A stretch of DNA of 64,000 nucleotides from Mastacembelus armatus (Eukaryota; Chordata; Actinopteri; Synbranchiformes; Mastacembelidae), in the NCBI RefSeq assembly GCF_900324485.2, contig NC_046647.1, forward strand, positions 7,001,464 through 7,065,463, in the 5' to 3' direction. The translations under genes were made by a program, and so were the position numbers. The stretch's first letter is position 1. Every line of letters starts with the position of its first letter. Shown here one piece after another: positions 23,283 through 35,056 of this stretch. The notes below the pieces were generated by a model that saw nothing but the letters and a program-made list of their open reading frames with translations, did no database searches and was not told where the DNA came from.

Positions 23283-24105
23283 AAAGATCCTGCTGTCAAA
23301 TGTGTCTGATTTCTTCTAACGGAGCAGCTTAAGTGCTGCTCTGGATCCCAACTAACGTTACTGGGTCTAGCTAAGGGTTGCTAAGGGGCTCCTCGTCCCA
23401 GGCTGCTGCTGACCACTGACAATATACTGCAGTAAGTTATTCTCACAGTGTACCCTGTAAGTATTTTGTCAGCTAGTGTCAGGTGTTATCGTAGAAACTG
23501 CCAAATGATTAAAATTGCCAAGGGAGTCCTCTCCGGAGTTATAGGGAAACTGAGCCGTCCGTTCTCTCACCAGGTGACGTGCGCTGCGTTCATGTGTCTA
23601 ACGTTAAAGCAAGATATTACGTCGGTTTATGCGAGTGCAGAATACAAAAGCAGTAGTAGCCTGAAATAATGGGAAAACGTAATAATTACTTTCTGATCAT
23701 TCTTTTTTGATCACTGGGGGACACCGCATATATAACAAAACGTGCCAAATGTGACATAATGAAAAGGATATATTGGTATGAAGTATGGAATTGATGTTTT
23801 AACTGAAATCACAACGTCTGCATGTAATATAAAAGTTGTTTATTGATATGGCGCACTTTTACTGTTCAGAAAAAAATGTTATGCCTCCTTTTTACTCCAA
23901 ACTTTATGCAGTGATTCAGACATCTGAGCTCCTATCTGAGCTCACCAGACAGTCTTTGAAAGCAACAGTTATGTTATGGTTTTATGCCTCCGACGTAAAG
24001 GGGACGATCCTGACGTGACGATTGGTGGAGCCGAGTCACGTGGGCTATGCAAATGAGCCAGCTGTCCGAAAGGAAGGATCTGCTCGGCGGCTCTGCGGGC
24101 TGAAG
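23283..24105. promoter_or_regulatory. Shared dnajc12-sirt1 divergent promoter region
   Basis: The two start codons face away from each other across 824 bp. Close to sirt1 are a CRE-like TGACGTGA (24011-24018), an inverted CCAAT box (24021-24025), a CACGTG E-box (24037-24042), an octamer ATGCAAAT (24047-24054) and AAGATGGCGG (24103-24112), a YY1-type element overlapping the start codon. No TATA box is seen. Motifs are identified by eye and their use is inferred. Confidence 0.55.
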
Positions 24106-27100
24106 ATGGCGGACGGAGAGAACAGAATGGCTTTTTCGGGCGCCTCCGAAATGGATGAACCTGCTGCAAAAAGGTCGAAAATCAGTCCGGTGACCAACTA
24201 CGGATTCAAAGTCGCCGAAGCCGATAAATTTTCATGCATCTCTGGGGGCACGGAGGGCTGGGAGGCGGCGATGAATTGTGCGCAGCCAGCGGAGAAGGAA
24301 GCGAAGCCGGTGATGGCGGTAGAGCAGGCCCCAGCAGCGCTAGGCGGAGACAACAATGGACTGGGACTACTGGTCTCAGAGCCGCACAAACCAGCCCTGA
24401 AGCTAGACGACAGCCCTGTACTTGGGACAGCCGACGAGGGTGCAGGTATGAAAACGGATGGTCGTATAACAAAGCTGTAGTATTTACGCAACTTACGTTG
24501 GACAGTGTTTTTCCAACTTACCCGGCGAGTTAGCTTAACGTGCAAGAGCAGAGAAGTTAACGTTAGTTCAAGCTAAACACAGCAAAGACGCGAGGGTGTA
24601 ACGTCTTATGACGGCCGCTTTATTCTCTTCTCTGAGCTAAACCTGTGAAAGAAAGAGAAAACTGTCTATGTGGACTCTGGTGGAGACTGGAGGACTTAAA
24701 GTAAAGTGACTTTCAGTAAAGTTAACGTGACCACGGGGTTGTTGTGATGGAAAGTGGTTTAACCCGATGGTCATTAAGGCATGGACTTGTGAGACTTTTA
24801 ATGTTCATTTCCCAAACGTATCTGTGCTCAGATTTTCTTGGACACGACGACCTTCCCTCCAACGGTCTGGCTGTCACTCCGGACCACATCACCGAGGAAG
24901 ATGACAGATCCTCGCATGCAAGCTCCATCGACTGGACTCCTCAACCGCAAATAGGTAACTAGGTGAATCTGAGAAACACTTGGTCGATATCCATTGCCAG
25001 CAGCATGTCTTATTAGTCCTGTCATTGTGTTTTATAAGTAGGGAATTGTTTCATCGACATTACAACTGGACACTGTGGTGCAGCATATATATATATATGT
25101 TTTGGGATACAACTGATGCTGAGATGTTCTGGTCAGGTTCCTACAGCTTCATCCAGCAACACATCAGAGAGACCGATCCGAGGACCATTCTGAGAGATTT
25201 GCTGCCCGAGACTGTACTCCCACCAGATTTAGACGACATGACACTGTGGCAGATCATCATCAACATCTCAGAACCTCCAAAAAGAAAGAAGCGGAAGGAT
25301 ATCAACACCTTAGAAGATGTGGTCAGGCTACTCCATGAAAGCAAAAGGATCCTTGTACTGACTGGTGCTGGGGTATGCATTTACAGCAGTGTTATACACC
25401 TGTGCTATGGGATCACCATGTGTTTGATTTAATTTGTAGCACCTGTGTTAATGTTTGTGTGCCTTTTATTTGCAGGTATCAGTTTCATGTGGAATACCAG
25501 ACTTTCGCTCCAGAGATGGGATTTATGCACGGCTTGCTGTAGATTTCCCTGATCTTCCAGACCCCCAAGCTATGTTTGACATTGAATACTTCAGACGGGA
25601 CCCGAGACCCTTTTTCAAGTTTGCTAAGGTTTGTTCACTGCATCTGCTTGCTCTTGTGCATATGCAAAGTTAATAATGCGATCAAAAAATTGTGTGATTG
25701 CCCCCACCCTAAGACACTGGAATGTATTCAAAATAAGTGTGTTAACACAAACTTTTACAAAGTTCTGCAGAGGTACATTTGATCTGTACTTATTACTTAC
25801 TGTATTTATTTTATCATCTTATAGGTCATACAGGGAAGGGAATAAAGGAGAAAATACTCTAAAGTTATATGAACACTGAAGCCAAAAATGCAGTGCATCT
25901 GTGTATCTCAGGTGCATGACCTTAGACTGACGACTATGCATCATACACATTTTATCATGTAGGTTCCATTTTTGTAGTTGACACATATTAAAGCTAATGC
26001 GACACAATATTTACTCTATAATATGAAATATGTGCTCTTTTGTCAGAATAAGGCAGGACCCTGCTTTCGAATCTAGCATGAGATTTTCAGTAACTATTTC
26101 TGTGGAAAACGTTTTGAGGCTTTTTGAGGCCAGAGTCATATGCAGTCATGAGGGTGAACTTAGGAAGAGCAAGTAGAGTTCATCCTGAGGCTGTCTGGCT
26201 GTACTTGTATTCATTTGGCATTAAATGGTCCAGTTAATGTTCCAAACCTAAGCTCATCCAGGTGTTAAATGTTAGCAGTAATTTTAAAAAATACTTTTAC
26301 AGATGAACAGTGCAGAGAAGTGAGCACAGGGATGATATGCATGATTATATCAAGTGTTGGATTTTGTGCTCATTAGACCTTTTATTACAGGAGATCTACC
26401 CAGGTCAGTTCCAGCCTTCACCCTGTCACAGATTCATATCCATGCTGGATAAGAAAGGGAAGCTGCTGCGCAATTACACACAAAACATTGATACATTAGA
26501 ACAAGTGGCTGGAGTTCAGCGGATTATCCAATGTCATGGTGAGAACTCTAAAGCTAGTGGATGGATTTTCCTTACTTTTTATGTAGTTTTGTCCAGGGTG
26601 ATGTCAAAAGGTCACTGATAACACTCTAATTTCAGGGTCATTTGCAACTGCATCCTGTCTCGTCTGTAAACACAAAGTGGATTGTGAGGCTATAAGGGAA
26701 GACATCTTTAACCAGGTATTTATTCATTACTAATGCACTAATGGATAGAGCATCATTAGACTCATAAGAAATTGCAATTTTATTGTCTATTTCCTAAACC
26801 TCACATATGCTATTCCATGCATGTTAAGCAACACCCACAACTATTTAAACCACATTGTCCAACAATCCAACATCCAGCATTTCAGGGTCATTGCATGAAA
26901 CCACACATTGAGATTTTTTAATTTCTTTGGCTTTATAAGGGGGAGGCATGGCAGAAAAAATCACTATAGTAGTTTGTTGTGCTCTATTGTTACATAACAT
27001 TATAAATCTATAATATACATTTCTGAGTGTCATCTTAAAGTCAGTCTTGCAAATTGTTAAAGATCTGCTATGTCAGTGATTCTACTCATTTTTCAATGAT

Positions 27101-29581
27101 GAATTAATTATAATAGAAAGGTGTTTCAGGTATTTTGTCCATCCTCATTAAAATACTGCAAATAATACTTGTAGGAGGTTCTTTTGTTCAGAAGTAATTG
27201 CCTGAAATCTTTGGCATTTAATGCCAAAGTGGTGCTGGTTTAAGGGCAAAGGGGGGGGGTGCTGCAAATTATGATTAGATTTGGGTTTTGTTCCCTTTAC
27301 TGCACTCTTTATGAAGTAAATTGATAAATGTAATTATGTAATGCTCTGTAAATTATGTAATTTATATTAAAAGCATCCCCCGTGTATTCTTAGTACCAAA
27401 AATCTTTGCACAGTACTGTACTTCTCCCACAGAGAATTAAGAATGTTGTCTAGTACATTATTCCTTTATCACCATATTTTGTTACAAATTCTAAGAAAAC
27501 AAAATCCTCTTTCAGGTTGTCCCTCATTGTCCGCGGTGTCCAGACATTCCCCTGGCAATCATGAAACCTGACATTGTGTTTTTTGGAGAGAATCTTCCAG
27601 AAATGTTCCACAGAGCCATGAAGCAGGATAAAGATGAGGTGGACTTGTTGATTGTCATTGGCTCATCGCTTAAAGTCCGGCCAGTTGCCCTCATCCCAAG
27701 TATGATTTGCTCATATGAATGGATTTCTGTTTTCTGCAAGGTGCATGCAATAACCCAGTGTGCTTGTAGCAAATCCAAACATATAATATGCAAGTTTTTT
27801 CTTCTCTTTATCCAAACCAGACTCCATTCCTCATGAAGTGCCTCAGGTTCTGATCAATAGGGAGCAGCTGCCTCACCTCAACTTTGATGTGGAGCTACTT
27901 GGGGACTGCGATGTCATTGTCAATGAGCTTTGTCATCGATTGGGTGGAGACTTTGAGCAGCTCTGCTACAACACTGTAAGACTCAATGAGATCACAGAGA
28001 AACCCCCTCGGTTACCTGAACAGCCACCAAGCTCGGCCTTGTCTGCTTCTAGCAACACAGCTCAGGAGGAGCAGGAGCAGCACAGTATAGACTCCGTTAC
28101 TGAGCCTTCGGAGGAGACCGAATGTCAGAATGTCACAGAGACTGCTGGTAGTAATATTACACCTCCAGAGCCTTGTCCAAATGCTCAGCACCCCAGTGAA
28201 GAGAAGGTTGACCCATTAGAGTTACCAGCAGACGATGCAACTAAAGAGGAGGCTGCTGAAGTAAAGAGCCAAACCTCCAACCTTGAATTTCGTAGACGAT
28301 GCTGGATGAGTCGAATCAACAGGAGTCCAATCAGCAAACGCCTTGAGAGTAAGTTTTAGACATTGGTAGATGACTTTAAGTTACCAAATAGTTAAGAAAT
28401 AAGGTGTTTTTGTGTACAGCCTAATTTATAATTGTTCGTGGAAACAGCAGATATCCACTGCAACTTTTAATGGTTTTTTTTTTTTTTTTTCATGGCAATA
28501 TATAATTTTTCGTGCGTTTTAACGCTAAATTATTAAGAACATATTACGTGGTGGGTGGGGTGAGGTGAAGGCTCAAACCAAATGCAAGACATAAGTCTTT
28601 TTTGTGAATTCCTGGACACACAGGGCTCAGGCGCCATATAGAACACTCTCTGACACAAGCACTATAGCAGCCGTCAAGACACTCCGCCACTCGGCGTACA
28701 AATAAAACTCTGTCCTTCTCTGACTCAGGCACGACATGAACAAACATTAATCCTCCAGTGAGAAGCAAAGGAAATTGGGACGTATTTATACACTAAAAAG
28801 ACTAATAGAACACAGGTGACACTAATTCAATAATGGAAAGTATGACTAACGTAGGTGACCAGGAAACTTGGAAACCAAAATAAAAGTCCAAAACCAGAAA
28901 CATAATTCTCCCATCATAACAGAACAATATAATTTACTAATTTAAGTCACTAATTTATTTACTAATAATGTATTAAGCTGATTTTGAAATGAAATTAAAG
29001 TGTTTGGGAGCATGTTTGGGGGCATATTTAGGGTTTAAGCTATAAAAATAGGCATTTGTAGGCATTTTTTGATCACATCTAAAATTCACGGTTTTTCACA
29101 ATTCGTGAGTGCTCTAGGAATGTAACCCTTGTGAATTTTGGGGGTTTACTGTATTTCAAAAAGGAGACGTAGGTGTGTTCAAAAACATGTGCTAACCTAT
29201 TTATCATTCAACAGCATTTTTCCCCTCAATTTTTTTGTTATTAATATTGAATTCACACTGTAATTACTTTTTTTTTTTTTTTCTACAGCAGGCCAGTATC
29301 TGTTTCAAGCACCAAATCACTATATCTTCCATGGGGCTGAGGTTTACTCCGATTCTGAAGATGAAACGTCAAGCTCCTGTGGCAGTGACAGTGACGAGTC
29401 TGAATGCAGTGCAGATGGCGTGGAAGAAGAAGACAGCGAGCCAGAGGAGGCTGATGCTCTAGCGGCAGATGAAGAGATATGCCTCAGAGACACATTACAA
29501 CACACTGTAGCCAATGAGGCCACGTTAAGTGTGCAGACAGACAATACTCGCGAAAAGACTCAGAGCACCACACACCTTTAA
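24106..29581 (+). CDS. sirt1: NAD-dependent protein deacetylase sirtuin-1, 9 exons
   Basis: Class III deacetylase that removes acetyl groups from histones, p53, FOXO and other nuclear proteins using NAD+. Exons: 24106-24445, 24832-24954, 25137-25372, 25476-25628, 26391-26538, 26636-26715, 27516-27699, 27821-28348, 29289-29581. All GT-AG; 2085 nt, 694 residues (human 747). Residues 1-200 are variable, with a basic PPKRKKRK signal near 208. The Rossmann/NAD motif [18 protein letters not shown] follows at about 231-248. NYTQNID precedes catalytic His333 in QCHG. The zinc is held by Cys 341, 344, 365 and 368. The C-terminal regulatory segment [14 protein letters not shown] is kept in the last exon. 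The acceptor of exon 9 could shift by three bases (CAG repeat), changing one residue. The start ATG sits in a YY1-like AAGATGGCGG. Assignment is secure. Confidence 0.97.
27240..27423 (+). mobile_element. Probable DNA-transposon remnant ending in GCACAGTACTGTA, in sirt1 intron 6
   Basis: The right end CTTTGCACAGTACTGTA, preceded by the TTGATAAATGTAATTA-type phrase, resembles a common teleost element, probably of the Tc1/mariner class, whose end reads CTTTTGCACAGTACTGTA. The left end was not found. Identification is from memory of the family and is tentative. Confidence 0.35.
28540..28920. repeat. Probable dispersed repeat, class unknown, in sirt1 intron 8
   Basis: The phrase CACAGGTGACACTAATTCAA, then GGTGACCAGGAAACTTGGAA and CCAAAATAAAAGTCC, looks like a dispersed sequence seen in many fish genomes. 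No coding part or clear ends are visible, and I could not assign a class. Confidence 0.35.
28960..29151 (-). mobile_element. Pogo/Tigger-like transposon end, in sirt1 intron 8
   Basis: Read on the minus strand the piece starts TA, then CAGTAAACCCCCAAAATTC. It continues with GAATTGTGAAAAACCGTGAA, an AT-rich, partly self-complementary end next to a TA dinucleotide, as in the pogo/Tigger group. Only one end is recognisable. Decayed. Confidence 0.45.
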
Positions 29582-29626
29582 ATGTAAAGTACCCAGTGAA
29601 CAAAGCACTAATTTTTTTAAAGATAA

Positions 29627-29664
<38 letters not shown>

Positions 29665-30890
29665 GTATGTATATATGTGTTTCCTATATTTTTGACTCAT
29701 CAATCTTACTGTTATTTTTCATAAAGTTGAAATTGCGGGACAACTTTGTGTGAATATGCAGATGTTTTTTTTTTTTGTTTGGTTTTTTTTGTTATATGTA
29801 CCCATTTTGGTCACATACATTGTGTCTGAAACCTCATACTGTATGCTACTTACTAAATAGAATGCAGTAGTTTTTATGTTTATTTATATTTTTTTAGGAT
29901 TTCTTTCATTCTGCAGTCATAATTACAGAAATTTGTCTAATGCTCTCATCCACTATGGTACACCACAAATGCAACACTAGATTATGCTTTAATTCCTGAA
30001 TTTCAGTCATTACAAGCAAAGACTTTCCATGTTGAGCTTGGTCCATTGTATTGTGTCAGCTGTGGTCTAATGATGTATTTATGAGTTGGTTCATGTTACC
30101 ATAGGGAAACATGTAAATATGTAAGCCTACTGCCTGCTAAACAGTGGGTACTATGAGTTTCAGACACACACATAAATTTGCAGAGGGTTTACTCAAACAC
30201 ATTGTCTAACTTGCAATATAAAATGTTCAGCTCTATCCTTTCATGAGGGTAAATGCTGGGGAAAAGGAGCAGTACTCTTTAATTTCAGACCAAAGAACAT
30301 GACACACACTTTGTCGTAAGCTTTGTATGTTTAACCTGTCGTTTAAATCTTGGAAACAATATAACTATTGACAAGGTGTTTCTTCTCACATGTGGCAGCT
30401 ACTTTTTATGGTCAAGCCTCTTATTTTTATACTCTGCTGTGAGACATACTCATCAAAGAGTAGATGACATGTTTTTATCTGTACAGTTGTACTAAGTTGT
30501 AACGTTAAGCCTTAGGAATATATTCATAGTTCATGTTGAAAAATTGCACTTTTTTCTTCTTACAAAACCGGTTTTGTTGCTTTTGGCACTTTTCATAGAC
30601 TATAAAGTTAAAGCAGTCTCATCACACAGAATAGTCTGCTGCCTGTAAAGATTAAGTGTTAGTAGACATATTTGAGCCAATGTGTTGGAAAAGTCTATAC
30701 CAACATAATTCACAATTCATTTACATGGTAACGTCAACGTTTTGTTTACAGCTTAAGGAAATAAGACATTTTTACATCATTGCAGTTGTTCTCTCTCATG
30801 GGGCTCTCAGTAAAAGAATGAAAAACACTGGCCACTCATTTCTGTTATTTCATGTGCACTGTCAGGCGTTCACAGCAGCTTCAGTCTGAT
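29582..30890. other. sirt1 3' UTR and intergenic DNA
   Basis: Begins with the probable sirt1 3' UTR. It includes an (AT)n run at about 29632-29658 and several poly-T tracts near 29765-29790. No other gene seen. Where sirt1 transcription ends cannot be fixed by eye. Confidence 0.55.
29632..29658. repeat. (AT)n microsatellite in the sirt1 3' UTR
   Basis: Uninterrupted AT run of about 13 units, about 50 bp after the sirt1 stop codon. Confidence 0.85.
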
Positions 30891-30909
30891 GGCGCTGATG
30901 TGAATAGTG

Positions 30910-30922
30910 CGCCACCTAGCGC
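30910..30922 (-). promoter_or_regulatory. Possible CTCF core between sirt1 and cacul1
   Basis: On the minus strand GCGCTAGGTGGCG matches the CTCF core CCASYAGRKGGCR at 11 of 13 positions. It lies about 60 bp upstream of the NRF1-like site of cacul1. A single short motif; weak on its own. Confidence 0.3.
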
Positions 30923-30974
30923 CCAGTCTGCCTGATCCTCTTTCTACTGTATGTAGAATCTGTGGATTCCCAGA

Positions 30975-31006
30975 GCGCATGCGCAGTTCGGCTCCCAGCT
31001 ATAAAA
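30975..31006 (+). promoter_or_regulatory. cacul1 promoter: NRF1 site and TATA-like box
   Basis: GCGCATGCGC at 30975-30984 is the NRF1 palindrome. TATAAAA at 31000-31006 lies 16 bp further on. Some 140 bp downstream is ACTACATTTCCCTGC (31146-31160), a ZNF143-type ACTACANNTCCC element. The cacul1 start codon is at 31322, so a leader of about 290 nt is implied if the TATA-like box is used. Confidence 0.5.
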
Positions 31007-31321
31007 CAGCCGTAAAGTCAGAGCCGATCACAGTTATCAGTCGCTTCTTTAATGTTTAGCTTTTAGAGAGCTGTGCACGGTCCCACTCAATAAGCTTTGC
31101 CTAAATAAGTCCTAGCAGATGTCTTTACTTAGCAAAGGCTTTGGAACTACATTTCCCTGCTTTCTCTCAGCTGTCCGGTGATACGACGTGTCGTAAAAAC
31201 CAGTTAACACCAACCCGACATGGACACCAGAGACGCCTGAGTTTATGTTCGTGTCCCAATTTGTCACCTAAACTGTTCATCTAGTGGCACCAAGCTTCGG
31301 TATCCGGGACTGACTGTGAAC

Positions 31322-33236
31322 ATGGAGGCCATGGAGGATGACAGTTTGGACCTGAAGGACGACCCTAACCACAACTATTGTGCGGGCAGCAGCAGTAAAG
31401 TCCGCTCGTATATTGGCAGCCATCTGTCGGATGTAACGACGGCCCCACAGTCCGTCTGTACGTCGGCGTCCGGAGGAGAATCGGGGGCTCGACGAGTGAC
31501 GCTCCGGCCCGGTAGCGGCGCTGGGTCAAAGTTTATGGACTCAGATTCAGGCAGCGAGAGCAGCGAGGTCAGCGAGGCTGACCGCACGGCTCCGCCAGCC
31601 GCCGTCGAGGAGAAATTCACCCTCGACTGTGCGTCCAAGTTCCGTAAGTGAAAGCATGTACGGTGACAGCAGGGCCTGGTTTCCTGCAGTCAGTCAGCAG
31701 CTCGGCCTGTCTCTCCTGCTGTGCCTCATTTCACACCTGACCCCCTCTCCTTTTTTTTTTTTTTTTTTTTACCCAGTCTTGAATGCAATGGCAGAGGAGG
31801 ACTATCGGAAAAACCACTGGCCACACCTGGAGAAGGCAATTGACCGGCTGCTGATCCAGACTCCCAACGAACACATCTCTGTTTCTTACGCACAGATATA
31901 CAGGTAAGAGTGTACGCCTGAGAGTGCTGTCATTTTCACTGCCACTTCATAACAAGTTTCTCCTCTGCTTTGTTTTCCTAGTTACATCTACAAATGTGTG
32001 TGTCAGCAGCACTCTGAGCTGCTTTACAACGATTTGACATCAAAAATAACAAATCATCTCCAGCAGGTTTCCACCCAACTTCATGTAAGCACAGTCAAAT
32101 ACAGGCAAATGATTCTACACTGCACACAGAGAGCATAATAGTAACCAACTCACCTGTTATTGTTTTCCAGGCCAGTCCACCTGAGAACTTCATTGAGAAC
32201 TTCAACACTGCACTGACCCAATACACAACCTCTCTACAATGCATAGTACCTGTATTTATGTACTTTGTAGGCATCCCTTTCACAAGTCTCTTTTGAACAA
32301 TTGTGAAGCCAACTTAGACTATTATGTTAGTTTTCTAGCACATTTCATGCAGCTAAGTACAGCTTGTACTAGGGTGTTACCTGCATTCAGTGTCATTCAG
32401 GTTTTTTTGTTATTGTTTTCAGAACAAGTTCTACATTGAGTCAAAGCTGAACAGAGACCTAAGAGAGGATCTGATGAAGCTGTTTGCTGATCACGTTGCA
32501 GAAAAACATGTGAACACACTGATGCGTAAGTGTGTTGTTTCACTGATAAACATCACAGCATCTAAAAGTTGGAATTTGGAAGGTGTAACAAAACTAGTTG
32601 TCCACAATTGGTTATAAAGAGCAGATGTTGTGTCTTATCCTGTAAAATACAAGGCTGCACCTACAGATGGTTGAGTCCATGCTAATGGTATTTATTTTTT
32701 ATTATTTCTTGTTCAGCTCTTCTCATCAAAGCTCATTCCATGCCCTTTCATGTGCAGCCATCTACAATGGCCAGTGTGGTCAAAGGCCTCTACAGCCTCC
32801 GGCCAGGTGAGCTATGTCTTTTTGTTTTGTGTGGATCTTCTGTTTTAATTCTGCAGGCCAGTATGATCTTTTTGCCTCCAGCAAAGCAAACAAGACAGAC
32901 ATTTTATTCTATTTCCACATGTGCACTTGAGTTTCATAGATTCTTGTTTTTTTTTCCCCCAGAGTGGGCCCGGCAAGCCCCTGCTCTCTTCTCTGGGTTC
33001 ATTCCCCAAATCAACCCTCCTGCTGAGGAGTCTCTGTTGTCCGACTATGCCGCCTATGACCAGAAGCTCCAGATGGAGCTCTCCATGAATGGATTTCCAC
33101 GGTAGGTTTTTGGTTTTCGCTTCATTTTCAGTCACAATAAATGAAACACAGCAGTACAAGGTTTAAACCACTAATGGGCTCTCCTTTGTTATCCAGAGGT
33201 GACCAGTCTCGCAAACGGGCCAGTGAGGACTCCTGA
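31322..33236 (+). CDS. cacul1: CDK2-associated cullin domain protein 1, 8 exons
   Basis: Cullin-domain-like protein reported to bind CDK2 and promote G1/S progression. Exons: 31322-31643, 31777-31903, 31982-32084, 32171-32266, 32423-32525, 32717-32806, 32963-33101, 33197-33236. All GT-AG; 1020 nt, 339 residues (human 369). Residues 1-107 are acidic and serine-rich, with [15 protein letters not shown]. The conserved cullin-like part starts [20 protein letters not shown] and continues through [36 protein letters not shown] and [14 protein letters not shown]. The tail is AQTLQ-less and ends RKRASEDS. The ATG follows a GAAC context and is the first in frame; a second Met at codon 4 is also possible. 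The intron 1 acceptor sits behind a 20-T tract. Introns are compact (about 80-190 bp). Assignment is secure. Confidence 0.93.
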
Positions 33237-34710
33237 TAGCAGAGCTGGCGTCAGCAGACTTCTTGCGGAACTATTACTGTGCCTCCTACATCTTTTACTA
33301 CAAGTCGGCCCATTGCACTAGGTAGCAATTTGTCAGTTCCATCTCTCTCGACTCAAGGTCACGAAACACTGTGAACAACAGAGAACACGATGCTGAGTTG
33401 TAGTCTCACTGCACTAAAATAAGCACACGGGCTTCCCTATGGTGCTTTTCTCTGTGGTTATGATACATCCAGCTTCAGTATTTGTGGGATGCTGCTGTTT
33501 GCTTCATGTTCTCATTTGAAGAGTGCCTTCATGATGTCTGCTTGAGCCGATATCCTGACGAGAGTTACGCTGATGATGGGTATTTCATTCCTAACCTTTA
33601 ACATGGAAGTGTCTTGTATGGTTTTGATAGACTTAAGTTAATCAGGACGTTCTGCTGCTGCTAATAACCCTGTCTATTATTAATTAATAACTGTTAATGC
33701 TCCAAACCACTTGGCTTTGCTCTGCGTGTGGGTGGGTGGTTGGGTATGTGATGTGTGTGAGAGCGAGTGAGTGTGTGAGCGTGTGTAACCCAGTGGCTGT
33801 AGTTGATACAAATGAGTGTGGACAGAAATGGAACTAAGTCACTGACCTCAACTGTGATTCTCTTCATGTTGCCTTTACTGTGTTGGTAACCATCTGGTTA
33901 TGCCAAAGAGGGTCTCTAGTTGCTTGTTTGTTGTTTTTGTTTTTTTTTGTTTTTTTAACTGAAGTCAATGTCTACCTTAACAAATATCTCCATGTGGGAC
34001 ATTACACTGAGTGCCAGAAAGCTTAGACAAACACAGAATAGTGATAATCTTCTCATTTTATTTCATTTTGTTTTCATTAACATATCATCAATGTCCTCCA
34101 GCTCTTAGGACACTGAACCTGTTGGTTCATGGATTTAACAAAACAAATGAAATGCAAAAAAATTGTTTTAGCCCAAGTCTGGTGTACTTGTTTTAAATGT
34201 TCCTAGCATGTACAGTACAGCTTGTCAATGATGTAAATGTTTTTTTGGTTTGTTTTTTGTATAGTGCTGAGTGTATACTAGCCTTTGTCACAAATGCATT
34301 TTTGTTAAATGACTTAAAAAGACGTATTTGATACAAGGTCTTACACTGTTTTAAGTGTAAGTGGATGCTCAGGCTTGTTTTTTTTCCCATCTGTTGGTGT
34401 TAGAAAGGGTTCTTTTCATCTTTCAAAGTGAAATTCATTATTTTTCACCAATCAAGATTCTAAATCTGGATCTCAACAAATGTCATGTTGCATAAGTTGG
34501 AATTATTCTAAACTAAATGCAGTAGAGTAAAACCAGAATCACTGCAGATGCCAAGCAAAGGATGGACTGTGTTACTTGCTGATAATAAATCACTCTTTCT
34601 TCTAACTTGCTGCAAAAAGATCCATGTTAAAACAACTGAACTGTGAATAAAATTCCACTTGGCTCAAATGCTGTTTTTATAAATCTGTTGCAAAGATATA
34701 TTTTTTTCAT
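33237..34710 (+). other. cacul1 3' UTR
   Basis: No coding features. AATAAA signals occur near 34584 and at 34646-34651, about 1.4 kb after the stop, giving a plausible long 3' UTR. A TG-rich, imperfect GTGTGAGAGCGAGTGAGTG stretch lies near 33760-33785. Confidence 0.5.
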
Positions 34711-35056
34711 TCATCCATCCATTATCTATACCCATTTATTATTTAGGGTCACAGGGATCTGCTGGAGCCTATCCCAGCTCTCTTTGGGTGAAAGACAGGG
34801 GTCCACCCTGGACAGGTCACCAGTCCATCACAGGGCCACATAGAGACAAACAACCTCACACACTCACACTCACTCCTATGGGCAATTTAGAGTCACCAAT
34901 CAACCTGACATACATGTTTTTGGACTGTGGGAGGAAACCCACACAAGAACAGGGAGAACATGCAAACTCCACACAGAAAGGCCCCTGATGGGTTTCAAAC
35001 CAGGAACCGTCTTGCTGTGAGGCAACAGTGCTAACCACTAAGGCACCGTGCTGCCC
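34711..35056 (-). mobile_element. tRNA-headed SINE, copy C
   Basis: Same element as copies A and D. The minus-strand head GGGCAGCACGGTGCCTTAGT is intact and the GGATGGAT-type tail faces left. Compared with copies A and D it lacks a short central piece around GAGTACCTGGAGAAAA. Both flanks are T-rich with TTTTTTTCAT / TTTTTTTTCCCAT, consistent with a target-site duplication. It lies just past the likely cacul1 poly(A) site. Confidence 0.8.

Noticed and set aside
24198-24545. Open frames antisense to sirt1 exon 1
   Set aside because: Expected from GC-rich coding sequence read backwards; composition is Ser/Pro/Ala-rich without similarity.
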